From positions 1-6,309 of the forward strand of contig DAOWIX010000134.1 in the NCBI GenBank assembly GCA_030640695.1: a stretch of 6,309 bases of DNA, given 5' to 3'. Positions 1-5,270 of the stretch are shown here, one piece after another. Both the position numbers and the translations under genes were made by a program. Below the pieces are notes generated by a model. That model was not told where the DNA came from. It worked only from the letters and a program-made list of their open reading frames with translations, and did not search any database. Positions within the stretch are counted from its first letter, which is position 1. The number at the start of each line of letters is the position of its first letter. Source of the DNA: Deltaproteobacteria bacterium (GTDB lineage Bacteria; Desulfobacterota; Anaeroferrophillalia; Anaeroferrophillales; Tharpellaceae).

Positions 1-299
1 AAGAACTGCCGCCCGCTGGCAGGCGCCAGCCTCCAAAGAACACAAAACCAGAACCAAACGAACCCGCTCAAGCATTTCAGATTCAGGGTAGTGCTGCAAA
101 AACGTCTCCAGCTCGGACCGGGCAAAATCGTAGAGCCCATCTTCAAAGGCGCCAAAGGCCACTTTGGCATCATCATACTCATCAGCTGACACTGGCGCCC
201 CCCCTAAAGCGCCAAAAAAGATCAGTAACGAAATCAGAAATACTGCTACTATCTTACTCGATTTAACTACCCCTAAAAGATAAAAATATTTTTTTCCAT
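1..299 (-). CDS. Exported TPR-like protein, N-terminal fragment, start uncertain
   Basis: On the minus strand one frame (codons ending at position 1) stays open across this stretch. It encodes a lysine-containing start, a hydrophobic segment (IVAVFLISLLIFFGALGG) and a likely signal peptidase site after PVSA, at about 184-192. The mature part begins DEYDDAKVAFGAFEDGLYDFARSELE and continues with FLQHYPESEMLERVRLVL, which has the spacing and residues of tetratricopeptide helices as in BamD/CpoB-like periplasmic proteins. Partner and exact role are unknown, and the C-terminus lies outside the window. The start is a problem: no ATG, GTG or TTG lies in frame between the hydrophobic segment and the inverted repeat at 302-384. 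An ATG at 299-297 is one base out of frame, separated from the gene by an A7 tract (289-295 read in reverse). An in-frame ATG at 441-439 would translate the repeat. A GTG at 192-190 would lose the signal peptide. The end coordinate is therefore only approximate. Confidence 0.6.
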
Positions 300-301
300 C
301 T

Positions 302-384
302 CCCGCAAAGACGCAAAGACGCAAAGAAAAGCAACAAAATAACTTTACTATTTGAAGACCTTTGCGTCTTTGCGTCTTTGCGGG
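302..384. repeat. 25-bp perfect inverted repeat of CGCAAAGA units
   Basis: The left arm (302-326) is CCC followed by about three units of the 8-mer GCAAAGAC. The right arm (360-384) is its exact reverse complement (TTTGCGTC units ending in GCGGG). The loop is 33 nt, AT-rich and has no gene. RNA from either strand would form a long stem. Similar 'GACGCAAAGACGCAAAG' palindromes are familiar as dispersed intergenic elements in several bacterial phyla, often mistranslated as peptides like FASLRLC. Here the element directly abuts the 5' end of the TPR-like gene. Confidence 0.9.
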
Positions 385-439
385 GAAACAGTTCTGTTTC
401 CGGCAAAGCCAGATCAAAACAGAGTAAAAAAGAGTAAAC

Positions 440-466
440 ATAATACCCAAGCCATTTTTTCGGTAA
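440..466 (-). promoter_or_regulatory. Possible promoter of the TPR-like gene
   Basis: On the minus strand TATTAT (445-440, five of six matches to the -10 consensus) is preceded by TTACCG (466-461, four of six to the -35) with a short 15-nt spacer. Transcription would begin near 433, which places the whole inverted repeat in the 5' leader and rules out the ATG at 441-439 as start. The -35 element and spacer are poor, so this is only a candidate. Confidence 0.25.
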
Positions 467-554
467 GTGATGGTAAATTATTACAGAGGTCATAATTTTC
501 TACAACGACGTCGGGCTTTGGTCAAGTGGAATCTTTAAAGAAACGGCTATCTAC

Positions 555-584
555 TTGACATAAAAGCTCCGCATGAACTACTAA
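555..584 (+). promoter_or_regulatory. Possible crcB promoter close to the start codon
   Basis: A perfect TTGACA (555-560) is followed after 18 nt by TACTAA (579-584), a weak -10. If it is used, transcription starts at or next to the ATG at 591. No purine-rich Shine-Dalgarno sequence lies in front of that ATG (the bases are CTACTAAGCCTAA), which would agree with a leaderless or nearly leaderless mRNA. The weak -10 keeps confidence low. Confidence 0.35.
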
Positions 585-590
585 GCCTAA

Positions 591-968
591 ATGTCCACTC
601 TCCTAACTATAGGCTGCGGCGGTTTTCTTGGCGCCATCAGCCGCTACCTGCTCTCCAGATGGATCTATACAATCTTTGGCACAGGGATGCCCTACGGCAC
701 CCTGACCGTCAATATCGTCGGCTCTTTCCTTTTGGGAATTTTGGCGCAATGCATCATTGCCGGAAATCTTCTAACATCCACCGCTAGTTCATTTCTCGGC
801 ATCGGCTTTCTCGGCGCTTTCACTACTTTTTCAACCTTCAGTGTCCAGACCCTGGAACTCCTTGAAAGCGGCAGCCCGACAAAAGCTCTGCTCAACATCC
901 TCCTAAACCTTATACTGTGCCTGATCGGTGCCTGGAGCGGGCTTATTATCGGTCGTTTTTTCTCCTGA
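591..968 (+). CDS. crcB: Fluoride ion channel CrcB/FluC
   Basis: This 125-residue protein is a complete CrcB/Fluc channel, which exports toxic fluoride through the inner membrane as a dual-topology homodimer. Four hydrophobic helices are visible: about 3-28, 36-58, 66-90 and 98-122. Family hallmarks are GGFLGAISRY (10-19), GTLTVNIVGSFLLG (36-49) with the pore asparagine N41, and GFLGAFTTFSTFS (72-84), the broken third helix that binds the central sodium and carries the phenylalanine pair F80/F83. The numbering matches my recollection of Fluc-Ec2 (N41, F80, F83). Length is typical. The ATG at 591 gives the expected N-terminus, although no Shine-Dalgarno precedes it. It stands alone, divergent from the TPR-like gene and followed by 266 bp of non-coding sequence. 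No recognisable fluoride riboswitch precedes it. A single-copy gene would fit the dual-topology form; a second paralogue elsewhere cannot be excluded. Confidence 0.96.
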   Translation: MSTLLTIGCGGFLGAISRYLLSRWIYTIFGTGMPYGTLTVNIVGSFLLGILAQCIIAGNLLTSTASSFLGIGFLGAFTTFSTFSVQTLELLESGSPTKALLNILLNLILCLIGAWSGLIIGRFFS

Positions 969-1060
969 CCATCACCGCTTTAGGTGGTTGTCCAGCTTCA
1001 TTCCAACCCCTCCCTCTCTCTACTCCGACGATCTTGTGCAAGCCCACACACCTCTACATT
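968..1060 (+). terminator. Possible crcB terminator: hairpin plus C-rich, G-poor tract
   Basis: Just after the crcB stop, ACCATCACC (968-976) can pair with GGTGGTTGT (983-991) around the loop GCTTTA, with one mismatch and one G-T pair. No U-tract follows, so it is not a standard intrinsic terminator. The next 70 nt (991-1060) contain 31 C but only 6 G and many pyrimidine-C steps. That is the 'C over G bubble' composition of Rho-utilisation sites. Rho-dependent ending of crcB transcripts is an inference. Confidence 0.35.
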
Positions 1061-1097
1061 TTAAGCCCTTAAATTTTAATAAAACTAAAAACGATCC

Positions 1098-1126
1098 TTG
1101 ACATTTACAAGATGTTGTGTTTTAAG
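1098..1126 (+). promoter_or_regulatory. Likely nrdJ promoter
   Basis: A perfect TTGACA -35 (1098-1103) is followed after 17 nt by TTTAAG (1121-1126, four of six). An A/T-rich stretch at about 1061-1090 lies upstream and could act as an UP element. An alternative -10, TATAGT (1145-1150, five of six), has only a poor -35 at 1122-1127. In either case the two NrdR-like boxes overlap or flank the -10 region, as expected for repression. The leader to the ATG at 1235 would be roughly 80-100 nt; it contains two short AT-rich palindromes (1167-1176, 1176-1188) of unknown meaning. Confidence 0.55.
1105..1120 (+). promoter_or_regulatory. NrdR box 1 (candidate)
   Basis: TTACAAGATGTTGTGT matches 12 of 16 positions of the published NrdR-box consensus (acaCwAtATaTwGtgt), including the core positions C4, A6, A8, T9, T11 and G13. 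NrdR is the ATP-cone repressor of ribonucleotide reductase genes. The site lies between the -35 and -10 elements of nrdJ, where binding would block polymerase. Its partner box starts exactly 32 bp downstream. Confidence 0.6.
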
Positions 1127-1136
1127 CTCTCTTCGA

Positions 1137-1152
1137 GCCCAACATATAGTGC
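1137..1152 (+). promoter_or_regulatory. NrdR box 2 (candidate)
   Basis: GCCCAACATATAGTGC also matches 12 of 16 consensus positions with all core positions kept. The gap to box 1 is 16 bp (start-to-start 32 bp, about three helical turns). NrdR boxes usually occur as such pairs, so the spacing supports both sites more than either sequence alone. Confidence 0.6.
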
Positions 1153-1223
1153 TTTGCTGCAAATACTGATAAATCAATGAAACTCATTAAAATCATTCAA
1201 CTTTAACTTTATCACCCACATAA

Positions 1224-1228
1224 AAGGA
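1224..1228 (+). promoter_or_regulatory. nrdJ ribosome binding site
   Basis: AAGGA lies 6 nt before the ATG at 1235. It is a good Shine-Dalgarno and fixes this start; no other in-frame ATG or GTG fits near it. Confidence 0.75.
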
Positions 1229-1234
1229 CACTCC

Positions 1235-3502
1235 ATGGGAAAAGAAGCCAACCAAAAGAAACGCATTCCAGGTCTACCGAAATCAGCAACCCTACCTCAA
1301 TTCAGCGACAACGCAATTACCGTCTTAGAACGTCGCTATCTGAAAAAAAATGAGGCTGGAGAGGTAGTGGAGGAACCTAAAGATATGCTCTGGCGGGTCG
1401 CTTGGACAATTGCCGAAGGCGAAATACCGTTCGAACCCAAGGCCGACATCAAAAAGCTTGCCGTAGAATTTTACGAGATGATGGCTTGCCTTGAATTTCT
1501 GCCAAACTCTCCGACCCTGATGAATGCCGGTCGTGAACTGGGCCAGCTCTCGGCCTGCTTTGTCCTGCCCATAGAAGATTCAATGGAGAGCATTTTTGAA
1601 GCGGTCAAACAGACTGCTTTAATCCATAAAAGTGGCGGCGGTACCGGTTTCTCCTTCTCCCGCATCCGTCCTAGTAACGACCTGGTCCACTCAACCAGCG
1701 GCATCTCCAGCGGTCCGCTCTCTTTTATGTCGGTCTTTGATTGCGCCACCGAAACCATCAAACAGGGCGGTACCCGGCGCGGTGCCAACATGGCAATCTT
1801 AAGGGTTGACCATCCTGATATTATGGATTTCATCAAGATTAAAGCCGATTTAACCAAACTTCAAAACTTCAACCTTTCGGTAGCCCTGACCGATGAGTTC
1901 ATGAGTGCCCTGAAAAGCGATGACGATTATGACCTTCTCAACCCCCGAAATAACGAAGTTATCAAACGCCAGAACGCCCGCAAGGTATTCAAACAGATTG
2001 TTAAACAGGCGTGGCTCTCGGGTGAACCCGGCATTGTTTTTATCGACCGTATCAACGCCGACAATCCAACACCTCAAGTCGGCCCTATCGAAAGTACCAA
2101 TCCCTGCGGCGAGCAACCCCTGCTACCGCACGAATCCTGTAATCTGGGATCCATCAACCTGGCCCGCATGGTCAACGATGGCAAAATTGACTATGACAAA
2201 CTTGGAAAAACGGTAAGCACTGCGGTTCATTTTCTTGACAATGTTGTCGACATCAACAACTATCCGTTGCCGGTGATTGAGGAACAGACCAAAGCCAACC
2301 GCAAAATCGGCCTCGGAGTCATGGGTTTTGCCGACCTTCTCCTCCTCCTTGAAACCCCATATTCATCCCAACAGGCCCGTGATCTCGCAGCAGAAATCAT
2401 GGCTTTTGTTGACCGCACTGCTTATAACGCCTCAATCGAACTGGCCGAGAAACGCGGCCCCTTTCCCAACTTCCCAGAAAGCACTTACGGCACCGAGAAC
2501 CCGACCGTCCCGATTCGCAACGCAACCCGGACAACCATCGCTCCGACCGGGACTATAAGTATCCTGGCCGGTTGTTCGAGCGGGGTAGAACCGATTTTTG
2601 CTCTGGCTTTCTTGCGCCGGGTGATGGATGATGATGAACTTTTCGAAATCAACCCGATCTTTGAGAGTGTCGCTCGCAAAAACAACTTCTTCAGCCACGC
2701 CCTGGTCAAGAAAATTGCCCACAACGGCAGCTGCCACAATCTGGATGAGATTCCGGAAAAATTTCGCCTCTTTTTCGAGAGCGCCCATGATATCACACCA
2801 AATGACCACATTGAGATTCAATCAGCTTTTCAGAAGTACACCAACAATGCGGTCAGCAAAACTATCAATTTCGCTCACGATGCCACTATCGAGCAGGTTG
2901 AAAAAGCCTACTTGATGGCCTATGAAAAAGGCTGCAAAGGGGTTACTATCTATCGGGATGGTTGTCGGGAAAATCAAGTCTTAAATATTGGTAAAACCGA
3001 CACGAAACAGGTGACAGTTGGAACTGAAAAACCAACCAAAAGGGATCGTCCCCAAGCCCTGGTCGGACGTACCTACCAGATGTCTACCGGTTGCGGACCT
3101 CTCTATGTAACCATTAACGACGATGAAAAAGGTTTAACTTTTGAACTTTTCAACACCATCGGCAAAGCCGGTGGCTGCGCTGCAAGCCAAAGTGAAGCGA
3201 TTGGTCGTCTTGTCTCTCTGGCATGGCGCAGTGGCCAGCAGCCGGAACCGATAATTAAACAACTTATCGGTATCAGTTGTCACAAACCCTCAGGTTTTGG
3301 CGAAAACCGGGTCACCTCATGTGCTGACGCCATCGCTCAGGCGATCCGTCACCATATCGAAAAAAATAACGGTAAACGCAATCAGGCTCTCCACGAGGAG
3401 AACAATATGGCATTCGGCGCCTGTCCCGAATGCGGCGGCGTCGTCGAGCATGAAGGTGGCTGTATGGTCTGTCATACCTGCGGTTATTCGGAATGCGCGT
3501 AG
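1235..3502 (+). CDS. nrdJ: Vitamin B12-dependent (class II) ribonucleotide reductase
   Basis: The 755-residue cytosolic enzyme reduces ribonucleotides to deoxyribonucleotides with a thiyl radical made from adenosylcobalamin, so it needs B12 but not a metal-radical small subunit or oxygen. Visible family motifs: FLPNSPTLMNAG (88-99); GQLSACFVLP with redox cysteine C108; KSGGGTGFSFSRIRP (132-146); GGTRRGANMAILRVDHPDI (178-196); the catalytic NPCGE with N289, C291 and E293; the redox partner C302 in ESCNLGSINL, eleven residues on as in Thermotoga NrdJ (C322/C333); and APTGTISILAGCSSGVEP (436-453). A TSCPD domain spans about 605-705. The tail is a zinc ribbon, CPEC (730-733) and CMVCHTC (743-749), ending in SEC-A with C754, the likely thioredoxin-facing end. 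No ATP-cone is present at the N-terminus, so overall activity control at that site is absent. It is a single gene with its own promoter and paired NrdR-like boxes. Confidence 0.97.
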   Translation: MGKEANQKKRIPGLPKSATLPQFSDNAITVLERRYLKKNEAGEVVEEPKDMLWRVAWTIAEGEIPFEPKADIKKLAVEFYEMMACLEFLPNSPTLMNAGRELGQLSACFVLPIEDSMESIFEAVKQTALIHKSGGGTGFSFSRIRPSNDLVHSTSGISSGPLSFMSVFDCATETIKQGGTRRGANMAILRVDHPDIMDFIKIKADLTKLQNFNLSVALTDEFMSALKSDDDYDLLNPRNNEVIKRQNARKVFKQIVKQAWLSGEPGIVFIDRINADNPTPQVGPIESTNPCGEQPLLPHESCNLGSINLARMVNDGKIDYDKLGKTVSTAVHFLDNVVDINNYPLPVIEEQTKANRKIGLGVMGFADLLLLLETPYSSQQARDLAAEIMAFVDRTAYNASIELAEKRGPFPNFPESTYGTENPTVPIRNATRTTIAPTGTISILAGCSSGVEPIFALAFLRRVMDDDELFEINPIFESVARKNNFFSHALVKKIAHNGSCHNLDEIPEKFRLFFESAHDITPNDHIEIQSAFQKYTNNAVSKTINFAHDATIEQVEKAYLMAYEKGCKGVTIYRDGCRENQVLNIGKTDTKQVTVGTEKPTKRDRPQALVGRTYQMSTGCGPLYVTINDDEKGLTFELFNTIGKAGGCAASQSEAIGRLVSLAWRSGQQPEPIIKQLIGISCHKPSGFGENRVTSCADAIAQAIRHHIEKNNGKRNQALHEENNMAFGACPECGGVVEHEGGCMVCHTCGYSECA

Positions 3503-3543
3503 AAAGTCGGTCTGGAAATGCCCTTTTTCCCCAACTCATCGTT

Positions 3544-3602
3544 ATTTTTAAAAAATAATGCTCAAAATATTAACTATATTCCTGCGCTTATTTTTTAAAA
3601 AT
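3544..3602. terminator. AT-rich inverted repeat between convergent genes, possible bidirectional terminator
   Basis: ATTTTTAAAAAATAA (3544-3558) is the exact reverse complement of 3588-3602, with a 29-nt spacer. Each arm is also nearly self-complementary (TTATTTTT then AAAAATAA), so alternative small hairpins can form on both strands and T-runs are available in both directions. It lies between the nrdJ stop and the end of rsmI, where both transcripts must stop. The stem lacks G-C pairs, which is weak for an intrinsic terminator. Confidence 0.5.
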
Positions 3603-3642
3603 GCCTCGATTTGAGAAAAAATTGCTATTTTCAGACAACCTT

Positions 3643-4509
3643 CTAGGGGGTGGATGAGAGAACTATCTCGTATATACGGCGGCGTTTGAGGAGGGGAAAT
3701 TCGGCCATCAGGATTTCAACCAAATCGCGATTGCTGCGGTTTTTTACAAAATCTAAGTCGGCAAGGCAGGCTTTAAGTTTGCCTTCCTCTTCTAAAAGTA
3801 TCTGGGGGTCACGGCTACGACTTTCAAGGTCGCAGCCGGAGACCAACAGGGTAATCTCGCCGCGCCAGTCGCGCTCAGAACCCAAAGCCCGCAATTGACT
3901 TAAAGGAAAACGCAGAAACTCTTCATGGATTTTAGTTAATTCTCGAGCCACACAGGCTAAGCGATCACCCAAGACCTTTTCCAGGGTTTCAAGAGTACTA
4001 TTGAGACGCCGAGGGGATTCATAGAAGATCAGGGTTGCCTCAATGTCTTTAAGACTTTCGAGGCGGCGCAGTCGGGGGCCGGAGCGAACCGGAAGAAAAC
4101 CGGCAAAATAGAAAGAGTCAAGGGGCAGGGCACTGGCACAAAGAGCCGCAACGGCGGCGCAAGCTCCGGGTATCGGCGTAATCCTGATCACAGCCTCAGC
4201 AGCCATCTGAATAAGCCGGTAACCGGGATCCGAGATTCCCGGAGTGCCGGCTTCAGAGATAACCCCGATCGCCTCTCCACCCTGCAATCTCTTGAGAAGA
4301 TCATCAAGACGTTTAGCTGACGAGTTATCGTGCAAGGAGATAAGCGGAGTGCTGATCTGATAGCGAGAAAAAAGTTTTCTGGCCGTGCGTGTATCTTCAG
4401 CGGCAACCAGATCCACCGTCCGCAAAGCCTCCAGAGCCCGCATCGTAATATCTGAAAGATTGCCGATCGGGGTCGCAATTAAAAAAAGTTCTCCAACAAC
4501 GCCTGCCAT
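3643..4509 (-). CDS. rsmI: 16S rRNA (cytidine-1402-2'-O)-methyltransferase RsmI
   Basis: RsmI adds the 2'-O-methyl group to C1402 in the ribosomal P site of 16S rRNA, using S-adenosylmethionine. The 288 residues match the usual length (E. coli 286). Motifs of the tetrapyrrole-methylase-type fold: LFLIATPIGNLSDITMRALE (8-27), AEDTRTARKL (37-46), SEAGTPGISDPGYRLI (85-100), IPGACAAVAALCASALP (113-129, where E. coli has a GP step), FAGFLP (135-140), YESPRR (163-168), ARELTKIHEE (188-197) and GEITLLV (217-223). A basic C-terminal segment (NRDLVEILMAEF..KRRRIYEIV) corresponds to the family's small helical end domain. I chose the ATG at 4509-4507 because it overlaps the dciA stop as TGATG and gives the family N-terminus; a longer start at 4563 only adds residues read from dciA sequence. 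No strong Shine-Dalgarno is seen, consistent with coupled translation. Confidence 0.96.
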   Translation of the reverse strand: MAGVVGELFLIATPIGNLSDITMRALEALRTVDLVAAEDTRTARKLFSRYQISTPLISLHDNSSAKRLDDLLKRLQGGEAIGVISEAGTPGISDPGYRLIQMAAEAVIRITPIPGACAAVAALCASALPLDSFYFAGFLPVRSGPRLRRLESLKDIEATLIFYESPRRLNSTLETLEKVLGDRLACVARELTKIHEEFLRFPLSQLRALGSERDWRGEITLLVSGCDLESRSRDPQILLEEEGKLKACLADLDFVKNRSNRDLVEILMAEFPLLKRRRIYEIVLSSTP

Positions 4510-5054
4510 CAGGATTTCGCCGCCAAACGCTGTCGGGTTTCGCAACGCACCCGCATCCGGCATAAAATATCTACCAAATCAGGGTCTTTTACCAGGGTTT
4601 CGGTCTGTTTGTGCCAGGCCAGCTCTTCAGCTTCTGAAACCAGAGCTCCGGCCATAAGAGTTTCACCTCCCACAGCTGACCCGCTGACACTCTGCAAGCG
4701 CCCGACTTTCACGGCCCGACAATGAATCGCTGAAATCAGGGTCATCCCTGCAAAATCATTAACCCGACTGATAATTTCCTCCTGCAGATATATCAATTGA
4801 TGCGCCCAGGAACTACTTTTGACATCGATATAGAGAATGTTACGCTTAATCCGGTTCGGCTGACATTTGTCAAGCAGCCCCCCCCCGACAATCTTACGCC
4901 ATTGCCGAAAAATATTTTCATGCAAAAGGCGTTCACGGAGTTGAGGCGTATCAAGGAGCCCACCGACAATCTCGCCAACCGCGACAACCTTCTGTTTCCG
5001 ACGTATTTTTTTGGCTTTTGCAGACGCCGGTTGTCGAAAGAATTTTTTAGCCAT
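4509..5054 (-). CDS. dciA: DciA-type replicative helicase loader (DUF721)
   Basis: This 181-residue protein carries a DUF721/DciA domain at about 24-115. DciA is the widespread ancestral factor that helps load DnaB helicase during replication. Supporting features are FRQWRKIVG (49-57) with the conserved tryptophan W52, the hydrophobic strand ILYIDVKS (73-80), and SSSWAHQLIYLQEEIISRVN (80-99), which has the domain's signature S-S-W and following helix. The N-terminus is strongly basic (AKAKKIRRKQK), in keeping with nucleic-acid binding. Residues about 120-181 form a tail I do not recognise, with a likely helix at 138-178. The ATG at 5054 has only a weak AGG 8-10 nt upstream. The codons for G57-G59 are an unbroken G9 run (minus strand of 4878-4886). 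The stop overlaps the rsmI start, so the two genes are probably co-transcribed. The family call is solid; helicase loading is inferred from characterised homologues. Confidence 0.85.
   Translation of the reverse strand: MAKKFFRQPASAKAKKIRRKQKVVAVGEIVGGLLDTPQLRERLLHENIFRQWRKIVGGGLLDKCQPNRIKRNILYIDVKSSSWAHQLIYLQEEIISRVNDFAGMTLISAIHCRAVKVGRLQSVSGSAVGGETLMAGALVSEAEELAWHKQTETLVKDPDLVDILCRMRVRCETRQRLAAKS
4878..4886 (-). repeat. G9 homopolymer inside dciA
   Basis: Nine consecutive G on the coding strand encode Gly-Gly-Gly in the DUF721 domain. Synonymous GGC, GGT or GGA codons could have broken the run. Slippage here would frameshift dciA early and could also affect translation of the overlapping rsmI. 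As written the frame is intact. Confidence 0.9.
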
Positions 5055-5093
5055 ATCAAGACCTAATTTGGAGGCAGCAGATTTCAGCTATAA

Positions 5094-5121
5094 ACCTAAT
5101 ACCTGAGACCTAATACCTGAG
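5094..5121. repeat. Tandem heptamer repeat upstream of dciA
   Basis: Two perfect 14-bp units lie side by side, each made of the heptamers ACCTAAT and ACCTGAG (four heptamers, consensus ACCTRAK). A further ACCTAAT lies at 5061-5067, in the presumed leader of dciA, and a decayed TTCTAAC follows at 5122. On the minus strand the units read CTCAGGTATTAGGT. No promoter consensus overlaps them clearly. Confidence 0.85.
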
Positions 5122-5150
5122 TTCTAACCCAGGGCAACCAGAACCCAAAA

Positions 5151-5175
5151 AGTTTTCCCTCGCAAAGATGCAAAG
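5151..5175 (-). repeat. Decayed half copy of the CGCAAAGA element
   Basis: Read on the minus strand, CTTTGCATCTTTGCG followed by AGGGAAAACT resembles the right arm of the inverted repeat at 302-384 plus its GGGAAAC flank (360-390). It has two units rather than three, one G-to-A change and an extra A. No opposite arm is visible nearby. Confidence 0.6.
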
Positions 5176-5270
5176 TTTCTCAAACCGTGTCCCCCTATTT
5201 TTCTACTTAATAGTTTCAAAGCTTGCAAGCCTAAAACGGCATATTTATTGTGTTTTTTTCATTTCAACCT

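Noticed and set aside
263..493. Minus-strand open frame of 76 codons
   Set aside because: Its peptide (FPRKDAKTQR..FASLRLCGR) is just the translated inverted repeat and its flanks, a common false gene. The signal-peptide frame of the TPR-like gene is a different one.
494..590. Fluoride riboswitch before crcB
   Set aside because: I could not find the conserved crcB-motif segments or its pseudoknot pairing in this stretch.
1061..1234. Cobalamin riboswitch before nrdJ
   Set aside because: No B12-box-like sequence is seen, and the leader is too short for the full element. Regulation by NrdR explains the visible sites better.
1471..2821. Several overlapping frames of 88-129 codons inside nrdJ on both strands
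   Set aside because: They are shadows of a strongly conserved gene; none has a recognisable domain or a plausible ribosome binding site.
4510..4563. Longer N-terminus of RsmI starting at 4563
   Set aside because: The extra 18 residues are out-of-frame dciA sequence and absent from the family; the TGATG start at 4509 gives the normal length.
4797..5066. Plus-strand frame opposite dciA
   Set aside because: It is the antisense of the DUF721 coding sequence and has no recognisable protein features.
5219..5230. GCTTGCAAGC palindrome as a terminator of the secreted repeat protein
   Set aside because: It has no loop and no T-run after it in the direction of transcription, so a 10-bp palindrome by chance is as likely.
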